Assembly: GCF_004363725.1 (NCBI RefSeq)
Contig: NZ_SNZF01000012.1
Span: 1-64,000, forward strand
From: Aquamicrobium defluvii
Lineage (GTDB): Bacteria; Pseudomonadota; Alphaproteobacteria; Rhizobiales; Rhizobiaceae
Reading direction: 5' to 3'
DNA length: 64,000 nt
In this document: one piece after another, positions 10,644-19,218 of the stretch
Position numbering within the stretch: position 1 is the first letter of the stretch
Layout of the letters: each line of letters starts with the position of its first letter
The notes under the pieces: model-generated
Told to the model about the DNA's origin: nothing
The model's database searches: none
The model's input: the letters and a program-made list of their open reading frames with translations, nothing else
Program-made: the position numbers and the translations under genes

Positions 10644-11012
10644 TCAGGGTCTAAGGTGGGGGCGGAGACAATCACGGCGCAAAGGCTTCGCTAGAAACGG
10701 TATCCCGTCGGGCAGGTCATCTGAATCCACGAGCGTCCTTCCACTCACGACAACGATAGCAATATCAGGCCATCGCGCCCGAATGAGCTTCGCCAGTCGG
10801 ATGCCGTCCATACCACCGGGCATCTCGACATCAGTAACCACGCATCTGATATCTGACCGTCTCTCAAGATGCGCAACGGCGTCATCGGCGTTAATCGCCT
10901 CGATCGTCGTGCATCCGCAGGAGACGATGAGATCCGCCGTATCCATCCTTATCAAAGGATGGTCGTCCACAACCAATACGACATGCTCGCTCGAATGCAT
11001 CAACTCGCTCAC
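10644..11012 (-). CDS. Single-domain (CheY-like) response regulator
   Basis: A 122-residue stand-alone receiver domain with the acidic pair D16/D17, phospho-acceptor D61 in VVTDVEMPG, S90 in VVVSG and K109 in LAKP, so all phosphorylation residues are present. It has no output domain. Its start overlaps the SulP stop by 4 bp (ATGA), making it the last gene of the sulfur operon and suggesting coupling to anion transport. No cognate histidine kinase is adjacent; the kinase at 23.4-24.7 kb has its own regulator. Confidence 0.88.
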   Translation of the reverse strand: MSELMHSSEHVVLVVDDHPLIRMDTADLIVSCGCTTIEAINADDAVAHLERRSDIRCVVTDVEMPGGMDGIRLAKLIRARWPDIAIVVVSGRTLVDSDDLPDGIPFLAKPLRRDCLRPHLRP

Positions 11013-12793
11013 GATCGGGGGGCGCCTGCAGAAGTTTGCGTTCCTTCCGACGTTGGCTTCGCCGCCTCACTGTCGTCAGTATGGTTTCGATCGAGCATCG
11101 AAACGGCCTCATGCTGGCTGAGGAACACCCTGCCGTTGAGGTGCTTGAGGAACTCGGTGCCTTTGAGCCGGTCCATCACCGGGCCCTTCACCTCGGAAAG
11201 GTGAAACCCAATGCCTGCGTCGGCGAGACGACGGTTGATTTCCTCCAGGCTTTCCAGCGCCGATGCGTCGATGGCATTGACGGCCGAGCACATCAGGATG
11301 ACGTGCTCGAGGTCCGGCCGCTCGGAAACTTGGGCGGCAACCGTGTCTTCGAGAAACCGCGAATTGGCGAAATAAAGACTCTCATCGACGCGGAGCGACA
11401 GGATTTTCGGGCTGGTGATGACGGCGTGCCGCTCGACGTTGCGGTAGTGCTCGGTGCCGGGCACCTGCCCGACGATGGCCGTATGCGGCTTGCTGGTGCG
11501 GTAGAGGTGCAGGAGCAGCGACAACAGGACCCCGGCGACGATGCCTAGTTCAACGCCCCAACCCAGCGTCACCAGGATGGTGGCGGCCATGGCGGCGAAA
11601 TCGGACTTAGAATAGGCAAAGACCCGGCGCACGGTTCCGAAGTCGACCAGCGACAGCACCGCGACGATGATGGTGGCGGCGAGCGTCGCCTGCGGTAAGC
11701 TGGCAAGCAAAGGCGTCAGGAACAATGCGGCGAGCGCGATGCCGACCGCAGTGAACACTCCGGCCGCAGGTGTCTGCGCGCCGGCGTCGAAATTGACCAC
11801 CGAACGGGCGAAGCCTCCGGTGACCGGATAGCCGGACGAGAGACCGGCGGCAATGTTGGCCGCGCCGAGACCGATGAGTTCCTGATCGGGATCGATACGC
11901 TGCCGCCGCTTGGCGGCGAGCGTCTGCCCGACCGACACGGATTCGACAAAGCCCACCACGGAAATCAGGAAGGCTGGCACAAGCAGCGCCGAGATCAGGT
12001 CAAGCGAAAGGGCAGGAGCGCCGAATGCGGGCAGACCCTGCGGGATTTCGCCGACGAGCGCGACCCCGCGTGACCCGAGATCGAGGCCAGCGGCCAGGAC
12101 AACTGTCACGGCGACGGCAAGGATGGGTGCGGCCTTGGCCATCATGTCGGCAAGGCGTGCGGGCACGCGGATCGAGATCAGCAGCGGTTTGAGATATTTG
12201 CGGGCGAAATAGAGGAAAGCCAGAACGCCGATGCCGATGGCAAGCGTCGTCGGATCGACGGCGCCAAGCTGGTTCGCGAGGGAAAAGAGAATTTCAGGAA
12301 GAGTGTCACCCCCGCCCGAAACGCCAAAGATATGGCGCAGTTGCCCGGCGGCGATCAGCAGCCCGGATGCGGTGATGAAGCCCGAGATCACCGGATGCGA
12401 CAGAAAATTGGCGAGGAAGCCGAGCCGGAAGATCCCCATAACCACGAGCATGCCGCCAGACAGCAGCGCAAGGAGGATGGCGGCGGTGAGGTAGTCGAGC
12501 GTGCCCTCAGCGGCGATTTGCCCAACCGCGGATGCCGTCATCAACGAGACCACGGCCACCGGTCCGACCGCCAGCGTGCGGCTGGTGCCGAAGATCGCAT
12601 AGGCGACCAGCGGAAGGATCGACGCGTAAAGACCGACTTCAGGCGGCAGGCCGGCGAGCATCGCATATGCCAGCGATTGCGGGATCAGCATGATGGTGAC
12701 GATCACCGCCGCGAGCAGGTCGCTGGTCAGAACCGTCCCATCGTAGGTCTTGGTCCATTGGAGGAACGGGAAATAGCGGGAGGCTTTGATCAT
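11009..12793 (-). CDS. SulP-family inorganic anion transporter with STAS domain
   Basis: An inner-membrane SulP permease (sulfate, bicarbonate or related anion) of about 594 residues. It has a sulfate-transporter core with many hydrophobic helices (for example MLIPQSLAYAMLAGLPPEVG) and a C-terminal STAS domain from about residue 440 with VNAIDASALESLEEINRRL. ATG 12793 is chosen; the frame reaches TTG 12811 without a ribosome site. It lies downstream of the YeeE/DUF442 genes, so sulfate or sulfite movement is the natural guess, but the substrate cannot be read from sequence. Confidence 0.88.
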   Translation of the reverse strand: MIKASRYFPFLQWTKTYDGTVLTSDLLAAVIVTIMLIPQSLAYAMLAGLPPEVGLYASILPLVAYAIFGTSRTLAVGPVAVVSLMTASAVGQIAAEGTLDYLTAAILLALLSGGMLVVMGIFRLGFLANFLSHPVISGFITASGLLIAAGQLRHIFGVSGGGDTLPEILFSLANQLGAVDPTTLAIGIGVLAFLYFARKYLKPLLISIRVPARLADMMAKAAPILAVAVTVVLAAGLDLGSRGVALVGEIPQGLPAFGAPALSLDLISALLVPAFLISVVGFVESVSVGQTLAAKRRQRIDPDQELIGLGAANIAAGLSSGYPVTGGFARSVVNFDAGAQTPAAGVFTAVGIALAALFLTPLLASLPQATLAATIIVAVLSLVDFGTVRRVFAYSKSDFAAMAATILVTLGWGVELGIVAGVLLSLLLHLYRTSKPHTAIVGQVPGTEHYRNVERHAVITSPKILSLRVDESLYFANSRFLEDTVAAQVSERPDLEHVILMCSAVNAIDASALESLEEINRRLADAGIGFHLSEVKGPVMDRLKGTEFLKHLNGRVFLSQHEAVSMLDRNHTDDSEAAKPTSEGTQTSAGAPRS

Positions 12794-12877
12794 GAACGAT
12801 TGCGCCGGCAAGAGGAGATGGGGGCGGGCGCTGTCACGTAGAGGGGGGTGTGACAGCGCCCGGTCGGACAGTGGGGG

Positions 12878-13204
12878 TTACTGTCCGATTGACGAATAAA
12901 GCGCAGCCGACCGGGCGCCGGAGCGACAATAGCCCAAAACCGGCCCGTCGATAGTCTCCATCGCTTCTTCGAAACGGTCGACCTGTGCAGCTGACGGCGC
13001 GCCTGTGACGGGGATGTGAACCGCTTTCATGCCGTGCTTTTCGGCTTCGCGGGCAATTGCCGCGAAGGCCGGCTGGCCCGGCTCCTCATTGTCGGGCCGC
13101 GCGCACACGATAGCGGCAAAGCCGTCCTGCGCCAGCTGCGCGACGTCGTCAGGACGGACCTGGCCCGTTGTGGCAAATCGGTCGTCGATCTTCCTGATGT
13201 TCAT
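12878..13204 (-). CDS. DUF442 / TIGR01244-family protein (Blh N-terminal-like phosphatase/sulfurtransferase fold)
   Basis: About 108 residues beginning MNIRKIDDRFATTGQV and ending with the Cys-loop GYCRSGARSAALYS, the HCxxGxxR-like active site of dual-specificity-phosphatase folds. In Blh proteins this domain is fused to the persulfide dioxygenase; here it is separate but in the same operon. An alternative ATG at 13240, two bases after the upstream stop, would add MWPFNLFWKSGK. Its function in persulfide handling is inferred from family and context. Confidence 0.85.
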   Translation of the reverse strand: MNIRKIDDRFATTGQVRPDDVAQLAQDGFAAIVCARPDNEEPGQPAFAAIAREAEKHGMKAVHIPVTGAPSAAQVDRFEEAMETIDGPVLGYCRSGARSAALYSSIGQ

Positions 13205-13242
13205 TTTTCCAGATTTCCAAAAGAGATTGAAGGGCCACATAG

Positions 13243-13686
13243 TCAACTTGCTTTCGCCATCACGTGCGTGGCCAGCGTGTGCCGGGCGAGCCGGGCGGCG
13301 GCGATGCCGCCAACCATCGAACCGACGAACAGCCAGGCATCGCCATGGCCCAGCCCCAATGCCGGAATGGCCCCACCCGGGCAAAAGCCGGTAATGCCCC
13401 AGCCGATGCCGAACACGGCGGAACCGGCCACCAGCGGAAAATCGAGATCCCGGCGCGTCGGCAGATGGAACAGGCGGTCGAACACAGGAGCGTCCCGTTT
13501 GAGGACCAAGGCATAGCCGATCGCCGTGACGATCAGCGCGCCGCCCATGACGAAGGCGAGCGAGGGATCCCAGGTTCCGGCAAAATCGAAGAAGTTCAGC
13601 ACCTTGGCCGGATTGGCCATGCCCGAAAGCGCGATGCCTGACCCGAAGACCAGTCCGATAATGAGAGCGGAAAGAACACGGGCCAT
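13243..13686 (-). CDS. YeeE/YedE-family membrane protein (half 2)
   Basis: About 147 residues, four or five predicted membrane segments, with the family signature [15 protein letters not shown] containing the conserved Cys of YeeE thiosulfate channels. ATG 13686 overlaps the last base of the preceding stop codon, so it is coupled to the first half-gene. Bacteria with a PDO/BigR operon commonly carry YeeE as two adjacent small genes; the pair would make one transporter of reduced sulfur, probably thiosulfate. Confidence 0.88.
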   Translation of the reverse strand: MARVLSALIIGLVFGSGIALSGMANPAKVLNFFDFAGTWDPSLAFVMGGALIVTAIGYALVLKRDAPVFDRLFHLPTRRDLDFPLVAGSAVFGIGWGITGFCPGGAIPALGLGHGDAWLFVGSMVGGIAAARLARHTLATHVMAKAS

Positions 13687-14114
13687 TACAAGCCTCCAAT
13701 GAGATGGCGGACGACAAAGACGGTGATGGCGGTCGAGACCATGAAGGTCAGCGTTGCGACGATGGAACGCGGCGAGACGCGCGCCATGCCGCACACGCCA
13801 TGACCGGACGTGCAGCCCGAGCCGAAATAGACGCCGGCGCCAACGATCAGCCCGCCGACAACCAGCCAGGGCGCGGGTGTGGGGCTTTCAAAAGGAATGG
13901 TGTAGCCGGACATGGCGACGATCAGAGCCGGCGCGCCGACGGCGCCAGCAAGAAAGGCCGCCCGCCAGCCCCAGTCATGAGAAAATGGCGGCACGAGACC
14001 GGAAAGGATTCCGGTCATGCCGGCGATGCGGCCGTGAAACGCCATCAGCAGCACGGCGGCAAGGCCGATCAGGCTGCCACCGAACAGCGACAGCCATGGA
14101 GTGAACTCTGTCAT
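13686..14114 (-). CDS. YeeE/YedE-family membrane protein (half 1)
   Basis: A 142-residue membrane protein with the matching family motif [15 protein letters not shown], where the cysteines are proposed to relay thiosulfate through the channel. It overlaps the DUF2892 gene by 4 bp upstream and shares a stop/start base with the next YeeE gene. Together the two halves resemble a full-length YeeE transporter. It is probably co-regulated with the upstream operator at 14387. Confidence 0.88.
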   Translation of the reverse strand: MTEFTPWLSLFGGSLIGLAAVLLMAFHGRIAGMTGILSGLVPPFSHDWGWRAAFLAGAVGAPALIVAMSGYTIPFESPTPAPWLVVGGLIVGAGVYFGSGCTSGHGVCGMARVSPRSIVATLTFMVSTAITVFVVRHLIGGL

Positions 14115-14332
14115 TTATCCTTGGTCCTTGATGTCGAAAGATTGAAAATCGCATAGGCCGGGCAGAAGCGGACGAGGCCTGTCACCGCGAGCACGAGCCC
14201 GACGATGACGAAGACCCAGGTCCAGACCGGGTTGGCGAACAGCGCCCAGCCGGTGACGAAAGGGGCGACCAGCAGGAGGACGCCGATGATGAGGCGGGCG
14301 ATGCGGTCCGGGGTTCCGACATTGAATTTCAT
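14111..14332 (-). CDS. DUF2892 small membrane protein
   Basis: A 73-residue protein with two hydrophobic helices and the family start MKFNVGTPDRIARLIIGVLL, ending RFCPAYAIFNLSTSR with a conserved Cys-Pro. DUF2892 proteins often accompany rhodanese and sulfide-detoxification genes (YgaP-like). It is the first gene after the 14387 operator and overlaps the following YeeE gene by 4 bp. Its biochemical role is unknown. Confidence 0.85.
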   Translation of the reverse strand: MKFNVGTPDRIARLIIGVLLLVAPFVTGWALFANPVWTWVFVIVGLVLAVTGLVRFCPAYAIFNLSTSRTKDK

Positions 14333-14386
14333 GGCTATTCTCTTTCTCTGGTAAGGATTGGAACAGGTAGAATAGTCGAATTTCTG

Positions 14387-14408
14387 TATCTACGCAATAA
14401 CGCAGATA
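14387..14408. promoter_or_regulatory. ArsR-type operator, copy 1 of 3
   Basis: An imperfect 22-bp palindrome with arms TATCTACG and CGCAGATA, 55 bp upstream of the DUF2892-YeeE-YeeE-DUF442-SulP operon. The same sequence recurs at 17350 and 31798 with at most a few mismatches (best match on the opposite strand of this copy). The spacing and sharing fit an ArsR-family repressor site. Confidence 0.65.
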
Positions 14409-14445
14409 TAGGACAAATGAAAACCCTGGGCAGCGTCCCGCCCGC

Positions 14446-14763
14446 CTATTTGCAGAAGAGCTGATGCATGGTGTGAATGAAGCTTTCGATACGCGGATCG
14501 GCGAGCCGATAGAAGACCTGCTTGCCTTCCTTCCGCCCGACGATCAGGCCCGCCTCGCGCAGTTCGGCGAGCTGTTGGGAGAGACCTGGCTGACGAATCC
14601 CGAGCCCATCCTCGAGTTCTCGCACCGAGCGTTCGCCCTCGACGAGGGCGCAGGCGACCAGCAGGCGATCGGGGTTGGCAAGTTTCTTGAGGAAAGTGGT
14701 GGCCTCACCGACCTTCCCCTTCAGCTCCCGGGCTTCATCCGAAATCAGCATCATTTCCATCAA
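14446..14763 (-). CDS. ArsR-family sulfur-responsive repressor (BigR/SqrR-like)
   Basis: A 105-residue winged-helix protein with recognition region SVRELEDGLGIRQPGLSQQL. It lacks the metal motif ELCVCDL and has two cysteines, C38 in VACAL and C104 in LFCK, 66 residues apart. That equals the spacing of the disulfide/tetrasulfide pair in BigR (C42/C108) and SqrR (C41/C107). It overlaps the persulfide dioxygenase by 4 bp, the classic bigR-blh pairing, and should derepress when persulfide links the cysteines. Confidence 0.88.
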   Translation of the reverse strand: MMEMMLISDEARELKGKVGEATTFLKKLANPDRLLVACALVEGERSVRELEDGLGIRQPGLSQQLAELREAGLIVGRKEGKQVFYRLADPRIESFIHTMHQLFCK

Positions 14764-15644
14764 TCGTCCCAGGCGGCGCCTTCGAGCAGGTTCATCGGGA
14801 TCTTGAGATAGCGCCTGCCATTGTCTTCAGGTGCAGGCAGCCGCCCCGCATTGGTGTTAATCTGCAAGGCGTGCAGGATCAGCTTGGGCATAGCAAGCGT
14901 CTTGTCCCGCGCGTCACGTGCAGCGACGAAATCCGCTTCGGTCTTGTGAACCGACATATGGATGTTCTTGGCTTTCTGCTCGGCGACGGTCGATTCCCAC
15001 AAGGGCTCGCGCCCGCCGGGCTGATAATCGTGGCCGGTGAAGATGCGGGTCTCGTCAGGCAAGGCCAGAATATCCTGGATCGATTTCCACAATTGCTGCG
15101 CACTGCCGCCGGGGAAGTCGGCGCGGGCCGTGCCGCTGTCGGGCATGAACAGCGTGTCGTGAACGAAGGCCGCGTCTCCGATCACGTAGGTGATCGAAGC
15201 CAGCGTATGACCCGGCGAGAACATCACCTTCGCGTCGATATTGCCGACTTTGAAGGTCTCGCCATCAGCGAAAAGTTTGTCCCACTGCGAGCCATCGGCC
15301 GGGAAGTCGGGCCAATTGTAGAAATCCTTCCAGAGCTTCTGGACCTCGACGACCTTCTCGCCGATGGCCGTCGGCGCGCCGGTCTTGTCCTTAAGATAGG
15401 CGGCGGCAGAAAAGTGATCGGCGTGCGGGTGCGTGTCGAGGATCCATTCGACCTCGTAGCCCTTCTCGGCAATGAACTTGAGAATATTGTCGGCATGCGT
15501 CGTGGCGGTCGCCGCCGACTTCTCGTCATAGTCGAGCACCGGATCGACGATGGCGCATTTTTTCGTCTCCGGGTCGGCGACGACATATTGGATCGACCAG
15601 GTGCGCGGATCGAAGAAGCCAGTGACTTCAGGCTTGGTTGTCAT
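14760..15644 (-). CDS. Persulfide dioxygenase, metallo-beta-lactamase fold (ETHE1/Blh-like)
   Basis: It oxidises glutathione persulfide to sulfite in the cytoplasm. The 294-residue protein carries the iron-binding motif THPHADH, SPGHTLASITYV, the family block HDTLFMPDSGTARADFPGG and TGHDYQPGGRE. ATG 15644 has AGAGGA upstream; the frame extends to 15692 but the extra 16 residues look non-coding. It is first in an operon with the BigR-like gene. The separate DUF442 protein downstream would supply the other half of a Blh protein. Confidence 0.9.
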   Translation of the reverse strand: MTTKPEVTGFFDPRTWSIQYVVADPETKKCAIVDPVLDYDEKSAATATTHADNILKFIAEKGYEVEWILDTHPHADHFSAAAYLKDKTGAPTAIGEKVVEVQKLWKDFYNWPDFPADGSQWDKLFADGETFKVGNIDAKVMFSPGHTLASITYVIGDAAFVHDTLFMPDSGTARADFPGGSAQQLWKSIQDILALPDETRIFTGHDYQPGGREPLWESTVAEQKAKNIHMSVHKTEADFVAARDARDKTLAMPKLILHALQINTNAGRLPAPEDNGRRYLKIPMNLLEGAAWDD

Positions 15645-15759
15645 GGGGTTTTTCCTCTTGCTCATTTCTTGCGACCGCTGAACGGCTGACACTCACATAA
15701 TATCTATTACATTTTTTCGCAAGCATTATTTTGTGATTGATAAGTTTTGCCTTGCGAGC

Positions 15760-16971
15760 CTATTCCGCCGGCGTCGCGGGCACGGTTCGGGCGCTCTGCC
15801 AAAGCAGCGGCACGAGGATCAGCGCGACGGCCGGAAAGATCATCCAATTGATCGTCTGCCAGCCGGACGCATGCAGCAGCGCGCCGGCGAAAAAGGATGC
15901 CGCGGCAACCGTGCCGAAGATCAGGAAGTCGTTGGCACCTTGCGCCTTACCGCGCTCTGCATCGGTATGGCAGTCGGTGACCATGGCGGTCGCGCCGATG
16001 AAGCCGAAATTCCAGCCCACGCCCAAAAGGATCAGCGACACATAAAAATGGACGAGCTGCAATCCGGCGAGAGCGAAGATAGCAGAGACCGCGATCAGCA
16101 GAAGACCGAGCGCCGTCACCCGCTCCTTGCCGAAGCGGGCCATCAGATGCCCGGTGACGAAGCTGGGCGCAAACATCGCCAGCACGTGCCACTGGATGCC
16201 GAGCGCGGCGTGATCGACCGAGTGGCCATGGCCGACCATGGCGATCGGGGCCGCCGTCATCACGAACACCATCAACCCATAGGAGACCACGCCAGCCGCG
16301 ACCGCCAGCATGTAGCGCCGCATCAGCAGGATCTGGATCAACGGACGTCCGGTATCCTCGCGGCCTTTCGCTGTTGCCGTAGCTTTTGGCTTACGCAGCA
16401 GCAAGAGGACGGGCACCGCCATCAATGCAAGCGCGGCCTGACTGAGAAAGCTGCCGACATAGGGCGTACCGGGAACCGCATCGCGGGTCCAGATGACGAG
16501 CTGTGGACCGATGATCGCGGCGATCAACCCACCGATCATCACCCAGGAAATCGCCTTGGCCTTGAGCTCTCCCGTTGCGGCATCGGTCGCCGCGAAGCGA
16601 TAGCTCTGCACGTAGGCGGCATAAAAGCCGGCGATGAACGTGCCAATGCAGAAAATCACGAATGAAGCAGCAAAAATGCCCCACGCAGCCACCAGCCCGG
16701 CTGCCATGCCAAAACCCGTCCCGAGCAGGTAGCCGTTGCGCCGCCCGATCTGGCGCATGACGAACGCTGCCGGCAGGGTGCCAACGGCAAGCCCGAGATT
16801 GAACAGGCTGACCGGCAGCGTCACCAGTGCCGGATCGGACGACAATTGCTGGCCGACGAGACCGCCCAAGGAAATGATGATAGGCGGGCTGGCGGCGCCT
16901 AACGCCTGCGCTGCGGTAAGCACATAGATATTGCGTCGGGCAAACGCTTGATTGTCCGGAGTCATGTTCAT
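15760..16971 (-). CDS. MFS transporter
   Basis: A 403-residue major facilitator protein with twelve hydrophobic segments and the loop 2-3 type motif RQIGRRNGYLLG and its second-half counterpart ARFGKERVTALG. It lies downstream of the second ArsR gene on the same strand, 50 bp away, and is probably co-transcribed with it. The substrate is unknown; efflux in a sulfur-stress response is a contextual inference. Confidence 0.85.
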   Translation of the reverse strand: MNMTPDNQAFARRNIYVLTAAQALGAASPPIIISLGGLVGQQLSSDPALVTLPVSLFNLGLAVGTLPAAFVMRQIGRRNGYLLGTGFGMAAGLVAAWGIFAASFVIFCIGTFIAGFYAAYVQSYRFAATDAATGELKAKAISWVMIGGLIAAIIGPQLVIWTRDAVPGTPYVGSFLSQAALALMAVPVLLLLRKPKATATAKGREDTGRPLIQILLMRRYMLAVAAGVVSYGLMVFVMTAAPIAMVGHGHSVDHAALGIQWHVLAMFAPSFVTGHLMARFGKERVTALGLLLIAVSAIFALAGLQLVHFYVSLILLGVGWNFGFIGATAMVTDCHTDAERGKAQGANDFLIFGTVAAASFFAGALLHASGWQTINWMIFPAVALILVPLLWQSARTVPATPAE

Positions 16972-17021
16972 TCTCGCTTTGCCCTGGCGAAGAGCATCGC
17001 GAGGGTTGGGGCCGTTAGGGG

Positions 17022-17342
17022 TCAGGTGTCGGGCGCGCAGTAGTGAGCGTAGAGCACGCTCACGACCTCACGGGCGATGTCGGATTCGATGCGATACCAG
17101 ATGGTCTGTCCATCGCGGCGGTTGGCGATGATGCCTTCACGGCGCAACAGGGCCAGATGCTGCGACACCGTCGAATCGCGAATTCCCACAAACTCCGCGA
17201 GCTGGCCAACGGACTTCTCTCCGTCGATCAGGCGACAAAGGATCAGCAGGCGGTGCTGGTTGGACAATGCCTTCATCAGCTCGCTCGCCTGATCGACGGC
17301 GGCGCGCATTTCATCCGGGTTGATAGTGACTTTACTATTCAT
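17022..17342 (-). CDS. ArsR-family repressor with dual cysteines (second BigR/YgaV-like regulator)
   Basis: A 106-residue winged-helix repressor with recognition region SVGQLAEFVGIRDSTVSQHL. Its only cysteines are C36 and C102, again 66 residues apart as in BigR/SqrR, so a thiol-based sulfide sensor is likely. The operator at 17350 lies 8 bp upstream of its start, between it and the divergent trxC, indicating autoregulation and control of the trxC-SQR operon. It is the best candidate reader of all three 22-bp operators. Confidence 0.85.
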   Translation of the reverse strand: MNSKVTINPDEMRAAVDQASELMKALSNQHRLLILCRLIDGEKSVGQLAEFVGIRDSTVSQHLALLRREGIIANRRDGQTIWYRIESDIAREVVSVLYAHYCAPDT

Positions 17343-17349
17343 TCTTGCG

Positions 17350-17371
17350 TATCTACGTTATTGCGTATATC
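17350..17371. promoter_or_regulatory. ArsR-type operator, copy 2 of 3
   Basis: It lies between the divergent arsR-like gene (start 17342) and trxC (start 17432). It reads TATCTACG-TTATTG-CGTATATC and matches the reverse complement of the 14387 copy at 19 of 22 positions. It can control both directions. Confidence 0.65.
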
Positions 17372-17431
17372 TAGTCAATAGAAATCCTCCTCTATCAGCC
17401 GGAGGCGGGCCGTCAACGGAGTATCGATCAT

Positions 17432-17896
17432 ATGTCTGGTAACCGCCAGATCGTCTGTCCAGGATGCGGCGCGATCAATCGCGTGCCTGCGGACAAGCCC
17501 GCCGGTGCGGGCAAGTGCGGCAAATGCGGGAATGCGCTGTTCAGCGGCAAGCCGCTCGACGCTGATGCCCCGATGTTTACACGTCAGACCAGCCGCTCGG
17601 AGATTCCGGTTCTCGTTGATGTCTGGGCGCCCTGGTGTGGCCCCTGCCGCATGATGGCCCCGGCCTTCGAGGCGGCCGCCGCCATCCTCGAACCGGACAT
17701 GCGCCTGATCAAGCTCAACTCCGAGGAGGAGCAAGAGGTTGCGGGTCGCCTCGGCATAAGAGGCATTCCGACCATGCTGCTTTACGTCGGCGGCCGCGAG
17801 ATCGGACGCATTTCCGGAGCCATGAACACTCAACAGATCGTCGGTTGGGCCAGAGACCAGCTCTCACGGGCTCCCGCCGCGCACAAAGCATCGTAA
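17432..17896 (+). CDS. trxC: Thioredoxin 2 (TrxC)
   Basis: A 154-residue cytoplasmic thioredoxin with an N-terminal zinc finger (C9, C12, C29, C32) and active site WCGPC (C69/C72), followed by the cis-Pro segment IRGIPTMLLY. The zinc finger distinguishes TrxC from TrxA. It is the first gene of a plus-strand operon with a sulfide:quinone-oxidoreductase-like flavoprotein 17 bp downstream and lies beside the ArsR operator. It probably reduces persulfides and disulfides formed during sulfide stress. Confidence 0.93.
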   Translation: MSGNRQIVCPGCGAINRVPADKPAGAGKCGKCGNALFSGKPLDADAPMFTRQTSRSEIPVLVDVWAPWCGPCRMMAPAFEAAAAILEPDMRLIKLNSEEEQEVAGRLGIRGIPTMLLYVGGREIGRISGAMNTQQIVGWARDQLSRAPAAHKAS

Positions 17897-17913
17897 TTCC
17901 GAGGGAGAGAGAA

Positions 17914-19206
17914 ATGGAAAGACGGCAATTTCTGGTGGGAGCCGCAGCTCTTGCCTCAGTTGGTTTAGGCACGGAAGCCGCACAGGCCCAGACGTCCGAT
18001 TCCAGAGCCCGCGTCGTCATAGCGGGCGCAGGTGCGGCCGGGCTGGCGCTTGCCTCACGTTTGCGCCGCTCCATGCCAAACGCGACTATCACAATCATCG
18101 ACGCCAAGAAGGAACATCATTTCCAGCCGGGCTTCACCTTGGTCGGCGCCGGCATCTGGTCCCCGGCCCAAGTGACGGAGCAAAATGTGGACTACATTCC
18201 GCGCGGCGTGGAATGGGTCGAAGCCGCCGTTGCCGAGTTCGATCCCGACGCAAATGGCGTGGTGACCACCACCGGCCAGCGGATCGATTATGATTTTCTG
18301 TTGGTCGCAACCGGACTTAACCTCAATTACGAAGCGATCGAGGGCATGGACGTGTCGCTGATCGGCCGTGACGGCATCGCCTCGATCTATGCGGGACCCG
18401 AGCAGGCCAATGCGTCAGCGACCGCAATCGACCGCTTCATCGAGGCGGGCGGTGTCGGCCTCTTCGGACGCCCGGCAGGCGAGATGAAATGCGCCGGCGC
18501 GCCGCTCAAGATCACCTTCATCACCGACGACAAGGCACGAAGCCGGGGTCGCCGCGGTGCGGTTGAGCTCGTTTATAATGCACACAATCCCGCTGTTTTT
18601 TCCGTTGCGCCGGTCAATGACAAGGTTACGGAAATGTTCGCCGGCCGCGATATCGCCGTCAACTACAGCCATGTGCTGAAGGCGATCGATCCGGGCGCGA
18701 AGCAAGCGACCTACGCCACTGAAAGCGGCGATATCACGCTCGACTACGACTTCATCCACGTTGTCCCGCCCATGCGCGCGCCTAATGCGGTGCTGGCAAG
18801 CCCCCTGCCCTGGCAGGACGGCGCGCTCGCCGCCGATGGCTGGATCGAGGCCGATAAGGCGACATTGCGCCATCCGCGATATCCGAACGTCTTCGCTGTC
18901 GGCGACATCGCCGGCGTTCCGCGCGGCAAGACAGCCGCCAGCGTCAAGTGGCAGGTGCCCGTGGTCGTCGACAACCTCGTCGCCGAGACTGCGGGGCGTA
19001 GCCCGCAGGCGGTCTACAATGGCTACACCTCCTGCCCGATGGTCACCGGCATCGGGAAAGCGATGCTGATCGAGTTCGACTATGACGGCAATCTGATCCC
19101 CTCCTTCCCGTTCATCGATCCGCTGAAGGAATTGTGGGTGTCCTGGCTGATCGAGGAAAAGGGCCTGCTCGGGGCCTATCGCGCCATGCTGCGCGGGCGC
19201 GCATAG
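17914..19206 (+). CDS. Sulfide:quinone oxidoreductase / FCSD-like FAD flavoprotein, Tat-exported
   Basis: About 430 residues. The N-terminus MERRQFLVGAAALASVG is Tat-like; the FAD dinucleotide fold VVIAGAGAAGLALASR follows. Conserved Cys-containing segments GEMKCAGAPLKI and TSCPMVTGIGKAML are typical of SQR relatives, and VFAVGDIAGVPRGKTAA is the C-terminal FAD motif. ATG 17914 follows GAGGGAGAG. The frame opens at 17635 but that part overlaps trxC out of frame. It would oxidise sulfide and pass electrons to quinone, feeding the persulfide pathway here. A Tat signal on an SQR is less usual than membrane-peripheral forms. Confidence 0.88.
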   Translation: MERRQFLVGAAALASVGLGTEAAQAQTSDSRARVVIAGAGAAGLALASRLRRSMPNATITIIDAKKEHHFQPGFTLVGAGIWSPAQVTEQNVDYIPRGVEWVEAAVAEFDPDANGVVTTTGQRIDYDFLLVATGLNLNYEAIEGMDVSLIGRDGIASIYAGPEQANASATAIDRFIEAGGVGLFGRPAGEMKCAGAPLKITFITDDKARSRGRRGAVELVYNAHNPAVFSVAPVNDKVTEMFAGRDIAVNYSHVLKAIDPGAKQATYATESGDITLDYDFIHVVPPMRAPNAVLASPLPWQDGALAADGWIEADKATLRHPRYPNVFAVGDIAGVPRGKTAASVKWQVPVVVDNLVAETAGRSPQAVYNGYTSCPMVTGIGKAMLIEFDYDGNLIPSFPFIDPLKELWVSWLIEEKGLLGAYRAMLRGRA

Positions 19207-19218
19207 GGAGAAAGCATC

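Noticed and set aside
12878..13717. Single 279-codon minus-strand gene
   Set aside because: The upstream 170 codons overlap the YeeE gene out of frame and look non-coding; only the DUF442 part from 13204 (or 13240) is real.
15645..15759. BigR box upstream of the persulfide dioxygenase
   Set aside because: The region is AT-rich (TAATATCTATTACATTTT), but I could not find a convincing palindrome or the 22-bp operator, so no site is called.
15733..16665. 310-codon plus-strand frame antisense to the MFS gene
   Set aside because: The composition (Arg/Asp/His-rich, no hydrophobic pattern) is that of a complementary-strand artefact.
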